Shown here in pieces: positions 7,917 through 17,849 of a stretch of DNA of 64,000 nt. Origin of the DNA: Salinibacter altiplanensis (lineage in GTDB: Bacteria; Bacteroidota; Rhodothermia; Rhodothermales; Salinibacteraceae); the NCBI RefSeq assembly GCF_002894645.1, contig NZ_NCQY01000030.1, positions 404,325 to 468,324 on the forward strand. The letters are read 5' to 3'. Each line of letters starts with the position of its first letter. The first letter of the stretch is position 1. The notes under the pieces are model-generated. The model searched no databases. It was not told the origin of the DNA and worked only from the letters and a program-made list of their open reading frames with translations. A program made the position numbers and the translations under genes.

Positions 7917-10187
7917 TTGACCACGGTGCTGTCTTTTTCTCCGCCTCCTTCAGGCGCCCAAAGGGGACTCGTGCTGTTGCTGCTTGTGCTGTCCGCCACT
8001 CTTGCGACGAGCCCACGCCGTGCTCCCGCCCAGGCCCCGCTCCGCTCCGCCGACGCCAACACGTCGGTCCACGAGATTTCCTTCCGGTTCGTAGACCAGC
8101 AGACGTTCGCCCCCAGCCGACTCCGCGAACAGATCGGAACTACGGGTCCCGGGACACTCACCCGCCTGCGCAACCGGGTCTCGTTTCTTCCAGGCCTGCA
8201 GGCCCGCCGTCTGTCGTTCAATCCAGTGGTCCTTCAGAAGGACGTCGTTCGCCTCCGGCAATTTTATCAGCGAAACGGATTCCCCTCAGCGGAGATCGAC
8301 TATCCGGCCACCCAGCTCGACTCCTCGCGCAACCGGATCCACATCATCTTCACCATCCGCGAGGGACCGTCCGTTCAGATCCACAGCGCCGACTTTGTGG
8401 AGGCCTCGAGCGGGGCCCCGTTCGCGACGACCCTACCGGACGCCCTCCAGGGGGACTGGGCGGCATTCCGGCGCGGCAAGTTGAGCGTTGGCGGGCGATA
8501 CACGGACTTCGAGCGGACCCAGATCAAAGACCGGGTGCAAGCGTGGCTCCGAAACCGTGGGTTCGCCTTCGCCCGGGTTCAATCGTCCGCCTCGGTCGAC
8601 ACAACCCAGTACGCGGCGGATCTGCGCTTCATGGTCGATTCGGGGCCCCGCACCGTCTTCTCCGAGATTCAGGTGGACGGCAACGCGTCGGTCGACCGGT
8701 CTATCATTCTTCGGGAACTGCCCTTCGCCGTAGGCGATCGGTTTTCCGCCGACGCGGTGACGGAGGGACAGCAGAAGCTCTTCGACTTAAACCTCTTCCG
8801 CGTTGCCCTGGCCGACGTGCCGAGCCAGCCTCGTGACAGCACCACCACGGTCCGGTACCGCGTGCGTGAGCGCGACCTGCGTGGCTACTCCGGCGAGGTC
8901 GGGTACGACACGCGCTCGGGGATAACGGTGAACGGCAGCTGGCGCCACCGCAACTTTTACGGAAACGGCCGTGCCTTCCTGGTAAATCTCATTGCAGAGA
9001 CCGGATACCCCAACTTTCTGGCCCAACCGTCGTCACAGGAACTGAGCCGGCGCCTTCGGGCCTCCGTAACCCTGCGCCAGCCATATATCTTGTCGAGGGA
9101 CCTGTCCGGCTCCCTGTCTCCGTTCGTGGAAGAGCGCTTGAACCCTGCCCTCGCGCCGGACCCAACCCGCCCCCTCGATCTCAACGAGCGCAGGTTTGGG
9201 CTCGAATCGACCCTGGTGTACGACTTCATTCCGTACCGGACTGTGTCGTTCCGGCATTCCTTGTCTCGTACCCAGCAGTTTTCGGCGTTGGAGACAGCGG
9301 ATGCGGAGCGTCCGGGCAGACTGACGGTGGAGGACGACCTCTTCAGCAAGAGCATCTTCACGCTCAACGGGACCTTCGGGGCCGCCGACGACTTTTTGAA
9401 CCCAACCGAGGGGTACATTCTCCGCCCCACCGCCAAGGTCGGCGGCCTCTTTCTAAAGTCCGGGGTTGAGTTCGTCCAGTTGAGCGCCGAGGTGAGTGGA
9501 TATCTCCCGGTGTCGTCGTACCTGGAGGTGGCGAGCCGCGTGTTCGTGGGGTCGACCTGGCCGTTCGGCGAAAGCCTTGACAACTTGAGCCGTCCCTCCA
9601 ACCCCTCCGCCACAGACCGACGCGAGAACCTCATTTTTCAGAACCGTTTTTCGGACAACCTCTTCTACGCGGGGGGCGGCAGTGACGTCCGGGGATGGTC
9701 GTCCCGTCTCGCAGGCGGGAAGGTTCTCCGGGAGTCGAGTGTTCTGAGCGACGGCTTCGCGTACCGACCGATTGGGGCCCGGAGCAAGGTGGGGCTGAAC
9801 CTGGAGGCTCGATTTCCCCTTCCCGGCCTCGGATCGAACTGGCGCACAGCCGCCTTCCTGGACGGGGCCTACGTGACCTCGGGCGCCCTCGACCTCACAC
9901 CCCCAGCCACCGCGCCTTCGATCATTTCGGGGCCGGACGGCACCCCGGTCAGCACAGATCCCTCACAGGTCTTGGTGGGCACCGGGGCGGGCCTCCGCTA
10001 CGAGACCTCGTTCGGGTTCCTTCGGGTCGACCTCGCGTACAAACTGACCCCCGACGCGTTGGACCTGCGCGCGGCCGAGGACGTGGGCGCCGCCGTAACG
10101 GCCGACAATCCGTCCCCACTGTCGGACGTAGACACCGGCTCCCTTCAGCGATTCCGCCTCCACTTCGGCATCGGACGGTCGTTCTAA
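7917..10187 (+). CDS. tamA: Omp85-superfamily outer membrane protein, TamA/BamA-like
   Basis: A 756-residue protein with a signal peptide (residues 14-40, cleavage near APAQA), then about three POTRA-like repeats over residues 45-320 (one ends in LRQFYQRNGFPSAEIDY, another has FSEIQVDGNASVDRSIILRE) and a C-terminal 16-strand barrel. The barrel shows the loop-6 motif as DVRGWSS (normally VRGF or VRGY) and a terminal aromatic residue (GIGRSF). It inserts or translocates outer-membrane proteins. The TTG at 7917 is used because the signal peptide needs this start; a GTG lies at 7926. It is immediately followed by a TamB gene, so TamA is more likely than BamA, although the three-POTRA count is by eye. 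Confidence 0.85.
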   Translation: MTTVLSFSPPPSGAQRGLVLLLLVLSATLATSPRRAPAQAPLRSADANTSVHEISFRFVDQQTFAPSRLREQIGTTGPGTLTRLRNRVSFLPGLQARRLSFNPVVLQKDVVRLRQFYQRNGFPSAEIDYPATQLDSSRNRIHIIFTIREGPSVQIHSADFVEASSGAPFATTLPDALQGDWAAFRRGKLSVGGRYTDFERTQIKDRVQAWLRNRGFAFARVQSSASVDTTQYAADLRFMVDSGPRTVFSEIQVDGNASVDRSIILRELPFAVGDRFSADAVTEGQQKLFDLNLFRVALADVPSQPRDSTTTVRYRVRERDLRGYSGEVGYDTRSGITVNGSWRHRNFYGNGRAFLVNLIAETGYPNFLAQPSSQELSRRLRASVTLRQPYILSRDLSGSLSPFVEERLNPALAPDPTRPLDLNERRFGLESTLVYDFIPYRTVSFRHSLSRTQQFSALETADAERPGRLTVEDDLFSKSIFTLNGTFGAADDFLNPTEGYILRPTAKVGGLFLKSGVEFVQLSAEVSGYLPVSSYLEVASRVFVGSTWPFGESLDNLSRPSNPSATDRRENLIFQNRFSDNLFYAGGGSDVRGWSSRLAGGKVLRESSVLSDGFAYRPIGARSKVGLNLEARFPLPGLGSNWRTAAFLDGAYVTSGALDLTPPATAPSIISGPDGTPVSTDPSQVLVGTGAGLRYETSFGFLRVDLAYKLTPDALDLRAAEDVGAAVTADNPSPLSDVDTGSLQRFRLHFGIGRSF

Positions 10188-10241
10188 CCGCAGTCCCGGA
10201 CGCCCTGCCGCCCTCCTTCTCTCGTTGTTTCCACTCTCGTC

Positions 10242-13200
10242 GTGGCTCCCGCCCCCGATTCGCCCAATCCGAACACTGAGCCCCCTGAAGATGCCGCCTC
10301 AGGCTCTCGTGCCCGTCGGTGGGGACGCCGCCTGCTGTGGGGGGTGGGGGGCGTGGTCGGCACGGCTGTGGGCCTCGTGGGGCTCGTGCTGCTGGGCCTG
10401 CAGACGGAGACCGGCGCAACCGCGGCGGCACAGTTCCTTGCGCGCCAGGCCAACCCGCTGCCCCAGACCACCCTCACCGTCGGGCGGGCATCGGGCACCT
10501 GGGTGCAGTCGCTCCGCCTCACGAACGTGTCGCTGACACGCCCGGACTCCGGCGCATCCGGCCCTGCGTCGATGGCGCACATCGACACCCTCGCGGTGCA
10601 GTATCGGCTGGGCGCCCTGCTCCGGGGCCGCCTCCACCTGACGTCGGTCTCGCTCCGCGGCCCCTCGGTGACCCTACGACAAGCCCCCGACTCCACGTGG
10701 GACTGGGCACGCCGCCTGCCCGCCTCGGAGCCCGCTCCCGGGGACACGAGCGCCTCGTTTCCGATCGAGGTGGACCGCTTCCGGCTGACAGATGGGGCCT
10801 TTTCGGCCCAGTTTTACGCGGGAGGACGCGACTCGACGGCCCAGATTCAGGACCTCGCGGTGCAGACCCGGGACCTCCGGTACGGGTCGTCGACGGGCGG
10901 TCGGCTCGACACGCTCGGGCTGCGCGCCCGCCTGCCCGCCGACACGACGGACCTGCGACTGGCGGCGCGAGGGGCGCTGTCGGAGCGACAGGTGACCCTC
11001 GACACCCTCCGGCTCACCTCGCCCCGGAGCGCCGTCCACGGCCACGGATCGGCCCGCCTGCCGATGGCGCCCTCCGACTCACTCGACGACGTGGCCCTTT
11101 CGCTTCGGGCCGCCCCGCTCGTCCTGGGCGACCTCACGGCATTCGCCCCGTTTTTGGAGGTGGACCCGGCGGAGGCCCTGGACCTCCGCGCCCGGCTGAC
11201 CGGCTCGGGGAAGCAGCTCACCCTCGCGACTGACGTCACGGTTCGCAACGGCGGCGGGCGTCTCACGGCCGAGGCTACCGCCACGCCGCGCACCGACGCG
11301 CCCGCCGAGGGGTCCCCGTTGGTGTACCGCATTGACGCTGAGGCACAGCGCCTCACGACGAGCCTAATCGGGGCGCCCGCCCCCACTGAGAACCGGATCA
11401 CGGCCACTCTCACAGGAGCGCTGGAGGGACCGGCGCTCGACTCGCTGAACGGCCGCCTGTCGGCGTCCGTGACCGATACTCGCGTCTACGACGTACAGGC
11501 CACCGACCTGGGCCTGGAATCGACCGTTCGGGACGGGGCTGCCACCCTGGACCTGCACGGATCCGTGAACGACGTCGGGCTTTCGGTAAGCGGGTCGGCC
11601 CGTCCCTTCGACGCGGCCCCGTCGATGGACCTGGAGGGCCAGGTTCGCGCGTTGCCGCTGGCGGCCGTGGCCCCGGACGCCGGGGTGGAGGGGTCCCTCA
11701 CGGCAAGCGCCCAGGTGCAAGGCCGGGCGATGACGACGGACACAGCTACCTACGACGCAACCGTGCGCCTGAAGAACTCGCGCGTCGGTGCCCAGGCGAT
11801 CGAGTCCGGGCGCCTCACGGCCGCACTGCGCCCCTACGAGGTGCGGGCGGACGGAAACGTTCACTTCCCGACCGGTCGTCTCCGGATGGCCGGTCACGCT
11901 GCCCTCGATGGATCGGAGCGGTTCGTTCTGGAAACGGGACGCGTAGAGGACGTCAACCTGGCCGCCCTCGTGGGCGACACGACCGACAGCCGCGTGACGG
12001 CCACCCTGACGGGCGACGGACAGGGGTTCGACCCCGCGACGATGCGGGCGCAGGCCACCCTCGACGTTAAGGATTCGCACTACGGACCGCACCGACTCGA
12101 CTCGCTGACGACCACCACGCGCCTCCGCGGCGGTCGCATGACGGCCGACGCCACTGCCCGCCTCAATGACAGCGACTGGTCGCTCGCGGCCCAGGCCCGT
12201 CCTTTTTTGGCACGCCCGACGGTCGAGCTTACGAAGGGCCGCTTCCAAAGCGTCGACCTCGGCCTGTTCCTGCAGGACTCGACGCAGTCGAGCGCCCTCC
12301 ACGGGACCGTTGAGGGACGGCTACGGGGCACGCGTCCCGATAGCCTGTCTCTGGACGTTGGGCTTACCCTCGATACGTCCCGCGTGAACCAGCAGCCGAT
12401 CACGACGGCGTCCCTGGACGCGTCGTTGCAGAACGGCACCCTCCGCTCGACCCTCGCCCTGGATGCCCCAGAAGGAGCCGCCGAGATTCCCGTGCGGGCC
12501 CGCCCGTTCGACGAGACCCCCTCCTATCAAATTGACGAAGGAGGCTTCGAAAATCTGGACGTGGGCGCCCTCACCGGGCGGTCATCGCTAAACACGGCCC
12601 TCTCGGGCACACTCACCCTGGACGCTGACGGCGCAAAGCTGCCCGCGCTCAGCCTGGAGTCAGAGTTGACGCTCCGCCCCTCTACCATCAACCAGGCGTC
12701 CGTGGACGGCCGTCTCTCGGTGGCGACGAGCCCGAACCGGATCGAAGCGGACGGACAGTTCACCGTGGCCGGCGGCTCCCTTCGGCTCCAGGGCCACCTC
12801 GACAGCCTCGCCCACACTCCTTCCTACGGGCTCCGGACAACCGCCCGGTCGATGGATCTGGGCGCCCTCGCCGGACTCGACTCCACACGCTCTCGGCTCC
12901 ACACGGCACAGTGGAGGGCACACGGACGGGGCGTCCGCTGGGACAGCCTCACCGCGTCGACCCACTTTGTCGCCGATTCCATCCGCGTCGACGATGTGCG
13001 CCTGAACAGTGTGGAGCTGTCGGGCCGCCTCGAGCACGGTCTTTTTCGGGTCGACACCCTCGGCGTGCAGTCCAACGTGGGAGACGGGCACGGACAGGGC
13101 CCCCTCGCCCTGACGCAGGACGCAGGGACATCGAACTTTGACCTACAGGCCAACGTGACCGACATCGCCCCCGTCCGCCGGACAACCGGGCTGTCCTCCC

Positions 13201-15422
13201 TGGCCCTGCGCACAGGTCGCCTCACCGCCCACGTCTACGGCTCTTCATCGGCGCAGCGGTTTGACGGCACCGTGGAGGTAGACGGGCTCATCTACGACGA
13301 CGTGCGCCTCAGCGATGTCACCGCACTGTTCACCGGTCGACGCGGCACGACGCAGCTCCTCGATCAGTTCACAATCACCGGGACCGCCGGGTATCTCTCG
13401 GCCTTCGACTTTACGGCGACCCGAACCCGTATTGAGGCCGACTACGACGGCACCGCCGTCGATCTCTCGACGGACGTGCAGTTGGGCTCCGATCGTCGCG
13501 TGCAGCTTGGGACGAGCCTCCAGCCGGCGGCCGACTCAACGACGATCAGCGTTCACCGCCTCACGGCTCAGCTCGGCCCCGATCGGTGGTCGCTGCGTCG
13601 CCCGACCTCAGTTGCGATTGGAGATGCCTACCGGCTGGATACACTTCTTCTGGAGAGCGACAAACAACGCATCGAGGCACAGGGCGTAGTGGCCCCAAGC
13701 GGGACGCAGGACTTCAACGCCACGCTGGAGCAGGTCCGCCTTCGCGGCATCGCTCCGCTTCTGGGGCTGTCGGGCCTCGATGGGGTGGCCACAGGGCAGC
13801 TCCGCCTGTCCGGCATGGCGTCCGCACCGGTCCTGGACGGCACCCTCGACCTCGACCTCCGATCCGAGGACCGTGCGGTCGGGACCCTTCAGCTGGACGT
13901 GGGCTACGAGGATCTGACCGCGCGCCTCGATGCCCGCTTCACCCACCAGGCCGGCAGTGTATTGACAGTCAACGGCTCGGTCCCCGCTGACCTGCGCCTC
14001 CAGGCCCCCACCCCTGCCTCTCTCGCCGATCGCTCCGTTCGCCTGAAGACCTCGGCCGACCAGTTTCCCCTCGACTGGGTGGACCCCTTCTTCGATTCGG
14101 CCACGATCCGCTCGGTCACCGGCACCCTCACCACCAACGCCAGCATCCGGGGCACCCGCGGCAGCCCCAAGCTCTCGGGGTCGGCTTCGGTCGCGGACGC
14201 AGGCGCCTTCCTCCCACCCATCAATGCGACGTACCAGGACGGCCGGGCCCAGCTTCAACTGGCGGGAAACGAACTGACCCTTGAGAGCGCCCGCCTCCGC
14301 ACCCCCAACGGCGGGTCGGTGCGGGCCGATGGCACCATCTCGCTTCCGCAGCTCACCGTCGGGGAGTACGACCTCACACTGAGCGCGTCCGAGTTTCTCG
14401 CCATCAACACCCCTGCCTACCGGCGGGCCGTACTCGACGGCGACCTGACGCTGCGCGGGACCGTGCGGCGGCCGGTGCTATCGGGCGGCGTGCAGGTTCA
14501 GAGTGCTAACGTCTACTACGCCGAGGCCCTTGCCGAAAGCGGGGCCACCATGGGTGCCGTCGAACTAACCACACAGGACCGGCTGACGCTCGAAGAGCGA
14601 TTCGGGCTGCGCCTCACGTCGGCCGACACCACCACCTTCGACACCTACAAGGCCATGGCGCTAGACCTGACCGTTCAGATTCAGGGCAACACGTGGGTCC
14701 GGTCGAACAGCAATCCGGAGATGAACGTGCAGTTTACCGGCGACTTGGACGTGCAGAAGTCGTCTCTTCAGTCCCCGCAGGTCTTCGGGACCATCGACGT
14801 CGTGGAGAGACGAAGCACGCTACGGCAGTTTGGCCAAGAGTTTCAAATTACAGAGGGGTCGCTCACGTTCAATGGCGACCCGGAGGCGCCATACCTCGAC
14901 CTGACGGCGGTGTACGACCAGAAAGCGCGCGGGAGCCAGAACTCTGAGGTGCGCATTACCCTCTCCCTGTCGGGCCGCCCCGACGACCTGTCTCCTTCCC
15001 TCTCGTCGGAGCCCACGATGAGCACACGCAACATTTTCTCCTACCTCGCCACCGGGCGGCCGGCCGACGCGCTTCTGAGCGGCAGCTCGGAGGGCGGAAA
15101 CCTCGCCACACAGGTCGCTCTCGGCCAGGCCTCCAACTTCGTCGAAGGCCTCGCAGCTAGCGAGCTGGGGCTGGACGTCGTCCGCTTCGACGTTCGCACC
15201 GAGGGGACCTCGTACCTCACGGTGGGCCGCTACCTGACCCCGCACTTCTTCGCATCGATTGAGCAGCCTGTCCTCGCCCCCTCTTCGCAGACGTCCACAC
15301 AGTCGACGGCCCTCATTCCGGACGTCACCCTTGAGTACCAACTCACCAACTACCTTCAGCTCCGCTCCCGGAGCAACCAGCAGTCCTTGCAGTTCAACCT
15401 GCTCTTCGAGTACGCCTACTAG
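10242..15422 (+). CDS. tamB: Translocation and assembly module inner-membrane component TamB
   Basis: A 1726-residue protein with one N-terminal membrane anchor (residues about 28-48, LWGVGGVVGTAVGLVGLVLL) and a very long series of short beta-strand repeats, typical of the groove-forming AsmA/TamB lipid-transfer fold. The C-terminal 450 residues match the TamB domain (formerly DUF490): STLRQFGQEFQITEGSLTF, then VYDQKARGSQNSEV, and a last segment ending in aromatic residues (LLFEYAY). It spans the periplasm and works with TamA in outer-membrane protein insertion and phospholipid transport. A GTG start at 10242, 54 bases after the Omp85 gene, gives the anchor. At 1726 residues it is longer than the E. 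coli protein (about 1260). Confidence 0.92.
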   Translation: MAPAPDSPNPNTEPPEDAASGSRARRWGRRLLWGVGGVVGTAVGLVGLVLLGLQTETGATAAAQFLARQANPLPQTTLTVGRASGTWVQSLRLTNVSLTRPDSGASGPASMAHIDTLAVQYRLGALLRGRLHLTSVSLRGPSVTLRQAPDSTWDWARRLPASEPAPGDTSASFPIEVDRFRLTDGAFSAQFYAGGRDSTAQIQDLAVQTRDLRYGSSTGGRLDTLGLRARLPADTTDLRLAARGALSERQVTLDTLRLTSPRSAVHGHGSARLPMAPSDSLDDVALSLRAAPLVLGDLTAFAPFLEVDPAEALDLRARLTGSGKQLTLATDVTVRNGGGRLTAEATATPRTDAPAEGSPLVYRIDAEAQRLTTSLIGAPAPTENRITATLTGALEGPALDSLNGRLSASVTDTRVYDVQATDLGLESTVRDGAATLDLHGSVNDVGLSVSGSARPFDAAPSMDLEGQVRALPLAAVAPDAGVEGSLTASAQVQGRAMTTDTATYDATVRLKNSRVGAQAIESGRLTAALRPYEVRADGNVHFPTGRLRMAGHAALDGSERFVLETGRVEDVNLAALVGDTTDSRVTATLTGDGQGFDPATMRAQATLDVKDSHYGPHRLDSLTTTTRLRGGRMTADATARLNDSDWSLAAQARPFLARPTVELTKGRFQSVDLGLFLQDSTQSSALHGTVEGRLRGTRPDSLSLDVGLTLDTSRVNQQPITTASLDASLQNGTLRSTLALDAPEGAAEIPVRARPFDETPSYQIDEGGFENLDVGALTGRSSLNTALSGTLTLDADGAKLPALSLESELTLRPSTINQASVDGRLSVATSPNRIEADGQFTVAGGSLRLQGHLDSLAHTPSYGLRTTARSMDLGALAGLDSTRSRLHTAQWRAHGRGVRWDSLTASTHFVADSIRVDDVRLNSVELSGRLEHGLFRVDTLGVQSNVGDGHGQGPLALTQDAGTSNFDLQANVTDIAPVRRTTGLSSLALRTGRLTAHVYGSSSAQRFDGTVEVDGLIYDDVRLSDVTALFTGRRGTTQLLDQFTITGTAGYLSAFDFTATRTRIEADYDGTAVDLSTDVQLGSDRRVQLGTSLQPAADSTTISVHRLTAQLGPDRWSLRRPTSVAIGDAYRLDTLLLESDKQRIEAQGVVAPSGTQDFNATLEQVRLRGIAPLLGLSGLDGVATGQLRLSGMASAPVLDGTLDLDLRSEDRAVGTLQLDVGYEDLTARLDARFTHQAGSVLTVNGSVPADLRLQAPTPASLADRSVRLKTSADQFPLDWVDPFFDSATIRSVTGTLTTNASIRGTRGSPKLSGSASVADAGAFLPPINATYQDGRAQLQLAGNELTLESARLRTPNGGSVRADGTISLPQLTVGEYDLTLSASEFLAINTPAYRRAVLDGDLTLRGTVRRPVLSGGVQVQSANVYYAEALAESGATMGAVELTTQDRLTLEERFGLRLTSADTTTFDTYKAMALDLTVQIQGNTWVRSNSNPEMNVQFTGDLDVQKSSLQSPQVFGTIDVVERRSTLRQFGQEFQITEGSLTFNGDPEAPYLDLTAVYDQKARGSQNSEVRITLSLSGRPDDLSPSLSSEPTMSTRNIFSYLATGRPADALLSGSSEGGNLATQVALGQASNFVEGLAASELGLDVVRFDVRTEGTSYLTVGRYLTPHFFASIEQPVLAPSSQTSTQSTALIPDVTLEYQLTNYLQLRSRSNQQSLQFNLLFEYAY

Positions 15423-15426
15423 CAGC

Positions 15427-15458
15427 TTGGGGGCCTGCTACGCGTTTCGGGGCCCCAA
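15427..15458. terminator. Hairpin between convergent tamB and HAD genes
   Basis: The arms ttgggggcc (15427-15435) and ggccccaa (15451-15458) can pair with one bulged G. The site sits in the 50-base gap between two converging genes, where a bidirectional terminator would be expected. There is no clear T-tract on either strand, so this is a weak call. Confidence 0.35.
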
Positions 15459-15472
15459 AGCATCGGCTGCCG

Positions 15473-16162
15473 TCACGGAAGAAGCACGTCGGCAAGGCGT
15501 TCGAGGTCGGGCACCGCACGAACCGGGTCGGTTTGGGGCGCCGGCGGGTCGAACCGCTCGCCGTAGCGCCGGACCCGCACGCAATCGATGCCGAGCCGCC
15601 CCGCCGGGTTCACGTCGTGGTATACGCTCTGGGCGACGTGGAGGAGCCGGTTGGGCGGCACGCCAAGCCGGGTAAAGGTCGTCTCGAAGGGCGTCAGGGC
15701 CGGCTTGTACGCGCGCACCTGCTCCGCCGTGATGACGTCGTCGAAGTCCACGCCGAGGTGCCGGGCCGTGTCGTGGAAGAGACCGTCGTCCACGTTCGAG
15801 ACGACGGCGAGCCGAAATGCCCCATCCAGCCGCCGAAGTGCCTCGTTCGTGTCTGGGAAACAGGGCCAATTCCGCACCGAACCAACGAAGCGCTCCGCCT
15901 CCACGTTCGTGGGGGTAAACCCGAACCGATCTCCGAACCGCCGGAGGACGCCCCCCAGCACCTCCCGGTACTTGATGTACTCCCCGGCCTCCACGTCCCG
16001 CTCAAACTCCACATAATGCCGAAAGAGGGCCTCGTCGTCGAGCTCAACATCGTGGGCGCGGAGGATGGGCCGGAGCGCCGTGGCGATGCCGTCGGCCCAG
16101 TCAATAAGTGTGCCGTAGCAGTCGAAGGTGAGAACGCTGTAGTCGTCGGGGTTGAGCGGCAT
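15473..16162 (-). CDS. HAD-superfamily hydrolase, haloacid-dehalogenase type
   Basis: A 229-residue HAD phosphatase/dehalogenase-like enzyme. Motif I is FDCYGTLIDW with nucleophile Asp14; note Cys-Tyr where phosphatases usually have Asp-Gly, as in L-2-haloacid dehalogenases. Motif II is VVSNVDDG (Ser/Asn near residue 122), motif III the Lys in RAYKPALTPF, and motif IV VAQSVYHDVNPAGRLG. The ATG at 16162 places motif I at the usual distance; a GTG at 16204 would add 14 residues. The substrate is unknown, since many proteins with this motif I are phosphatases of unclear specificity. A palindrome lies just upstream. Confidence 0.85.
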   Translation of the reverse strand: MPLNPDDYSVLTFDCYGTLIDWADGIATALRPILRAHDVELDDEALFRHYVEFERDVEAGEYIKYREVLGGVLRRFGDRFGFTPTNVEAERFVGSVRNWPCFPDTNEALRRLDGAFRLAVVSNVDDGLFHDTARHLGVDFDDVITAEQVRAYKPALTPFETTFTRLGVPPNRLLHVAQSVYHDVNPAGRLGIDCVRVRRYGERFDPPAPQTDPVRAVPDLERLADVLLP

Positions 16163-16200
16163 GAACCAGAAGCAGAGGGGAAAACGGAAGGCGGACAGGG

Positions 16201-16216
16201 CCACTCATATGAGTGG
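16201..16216. promoter_or_regulatory. Perfect 16-base palindrome upstream of the HAD gene
   Basis: CCACTCATATGAGTGG is its own reverse complement. With one bulged base it extends by three more pairs on each side (16198-16220). It lies 39 bases upstream of the HAD gene start and 168 bases after the MFS gene stop. No T-run follows on either strand, which argues against an intrinsic terminator and for a dimeric-repressor operator or a processing hairpin. Confidence 0.4.
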
Positions 16217-16383
16217 GCCCGGGACAAGATGCAGCGTCGTGCAGGAGGACCGCATCGTGCACTCCTCAACGGCGCCTGGGGAATCGCAGCGGAGTTGGGA
16301 CGCAGTGGGCGACGTGGCAGCGCGGGGAGGGCAGCAGCCGAGCACGCGTCGTCCGGGCCGCAGGGCGCCCACCAGACAGCTTT

Positions 16384-17580
16384 TCAGGACGCCCCCTGTT
16401 GCGCCGTGTCCGTCCGGGTGCGTCGCATCCCATACAGGAGCACCACCAGCATGCCTCCCAGCAGTGCCGCCAGGGCAAGGAAGGCCGCCCCCCACCCGAG
16501 CAGGTCGGCCAGTGCTCCGGTGACGACGCTGCCACTGGCCCCAAGCACCATGTAGGCCGTCCGGACAAGCCCGAAGCCCGCACTGCGCTCCTCCTCCCCC
16601 AGGTGGTCCATAAACTTGGGCAGCAAGGCCGCGCCCCACCCCATCGCCAGCCCGGCGCAAAGGGTTGCCCCCACTGTGATCCACAGTCCCTCTCCCGCAA
16701 CGAGCCCACCGTACCCCACCACCCCAATCCCCACGGCGGCCGTGGCGGCCGGGTACCGTCCCACCCGGTCCGACAGGGTCCCCAGAAGCGGCTGGGTGAG
16801 GCCCTGCACCACGAAGTAAGCCGAGAAGAGCACGCCAGCCAGGGCCTCGCCGTAGCCCTGGTACTCGATTAGGAACGCGGGAAGAAACGAGGCGGTGGCC
16901 TGCCATACGAACGCCCCGACGACAGAGAGCCCGGCCGTGAGCGCGATCGGCGGCCGACTGAGCAGCTCGCGCAATGGCTCCAGGCGCACGCGGCTCCAGG
17001 GCGACTCGTCGGGGCGCACTGCAGCGATCGGACGAACCACTCGCCCAAACAGGAGGGCACTGGGCAGCGCGATGACCGCCCCTAGCGCGACGGCCCAGCG
17101 CCAGCCCAGCCACACCCCAACGCTCCCCGCGGCGAGCGGAACCAGCACCCCCGCCACCGGCGCCCCCGCAGTGTGAAGCCCGATTGCGGAGCCGGTGTTC
17201 GGGATGGTGCGGGTCAGCAGGGACGTGGCGACGCTGAAGTGAAGCCCGGCGACGCCCCCCAGCACGACCGCCCCGACGAGGAAGATGGGATAGCTCGGGG
17301 CCATCGCCACCAGTGCGCTCGCCAGGGCCGTTCCGCCAACCGCCACGAGGATGATGCGCCGCTCCCCGTACCGGTCGGCGAGCAGCCCACTCGGAAACTG
17401 CGAGGCTGCGTACGCCATCCACATGCCCGTCAGGGCCAGCCCAATCGCTCCGTTGGACACTCCGAACGCATCGCTGATGGCCGGGACCACGGGACTAATG
17501 GCCAGCCGTGCGGCCATCGTCGCGAAAAAGGCCAGGGTGCACGCCCCGAGGACGGCCCCCTGGTACGACCACAGTTTCAC
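16384..17580 (-). CDS. Major facilitator superfamily transporter
   Basis: A 398-residue, 12-helix inner-membrane carrier. The N-terminus (VKLWSYQGAVLGACTLAFF) leads into TM1. The loop 2-3 signature is GLLADRYGERRIILVA, a good match to the MFS GxxxDRxGRR pattern, and its counterpart in the second half is LGTLSDRVGRYPAATAAVG. Helices follow at regular spacing to about residue 385. The GTG at 17580 is the likeliest start because the reading frame upstream is Arg/Pro-rich and not protein-like. Sequence style (Ala/Val/Gly-rich helices, short loops) resembles haloarchaeal and Salinibacter MFS carriers. The decarboxylase gene 269 bases upstream on the same strand suggests amine or amino acid transport, but no substrate can be read. 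Confidence 0.88.
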   Translation of the reverse strand: MKLWSYQGAVLGACTLAFFATMAARLAISPVVPAISDAFGVSNGAIGLALTGMWMAYAASQFPSGLLADRYGERRIILVAVGGTALASALVAMAPSYPIFLVGAVVLGGVAGLHFSVATSLLTRTIPNTGSAIGLHTAGAPVAGVLVPLAAGSVGVWLGWRWAVALGAVIALPSALLFGRVVRPIAAVRPDESPWSRVRLEPLRELLSRPPIALTAGLSVVGAFVWQATASFLPAFLIEYQGYGEALAGVLFSAYFVVQGLTQPLLGTLSDRVGRYPAATAAVGIGVVGYGGLVAGEGLWITVGATLCAGLAMGWGAALLPKFMDHLGEEERSAGFGLVRTAYMVLGASGSVVTGALADLLGWGAAFLALAALLGGMLVVLLYGMRRTRTDTAQQGAS

Positions 17581-17849
17581 GGTGGAGGCACGATCGGGGA
17601 GAGAATTGGAACGAATGCTCGACGTGTACGCGACGCCCACCCCTCGGTTGGGAAGCGAGTGTGACGAACACGGTCTTGCTTTCGTCCTTCGCGAAGTGTT
17701 CGCCGGACGGTCTCCCACACTGAGCCCGACTCTCAAGCCCCCGGCAACTCCACTGGCAGTGCAGGCTGAAGCAACACCGCGGCGGTCAACGACGCACTGT
17801 CCCCGGAAACAGAACCAGGAGGAACGCCCGGACAGTCGGGGGCCTGCAT

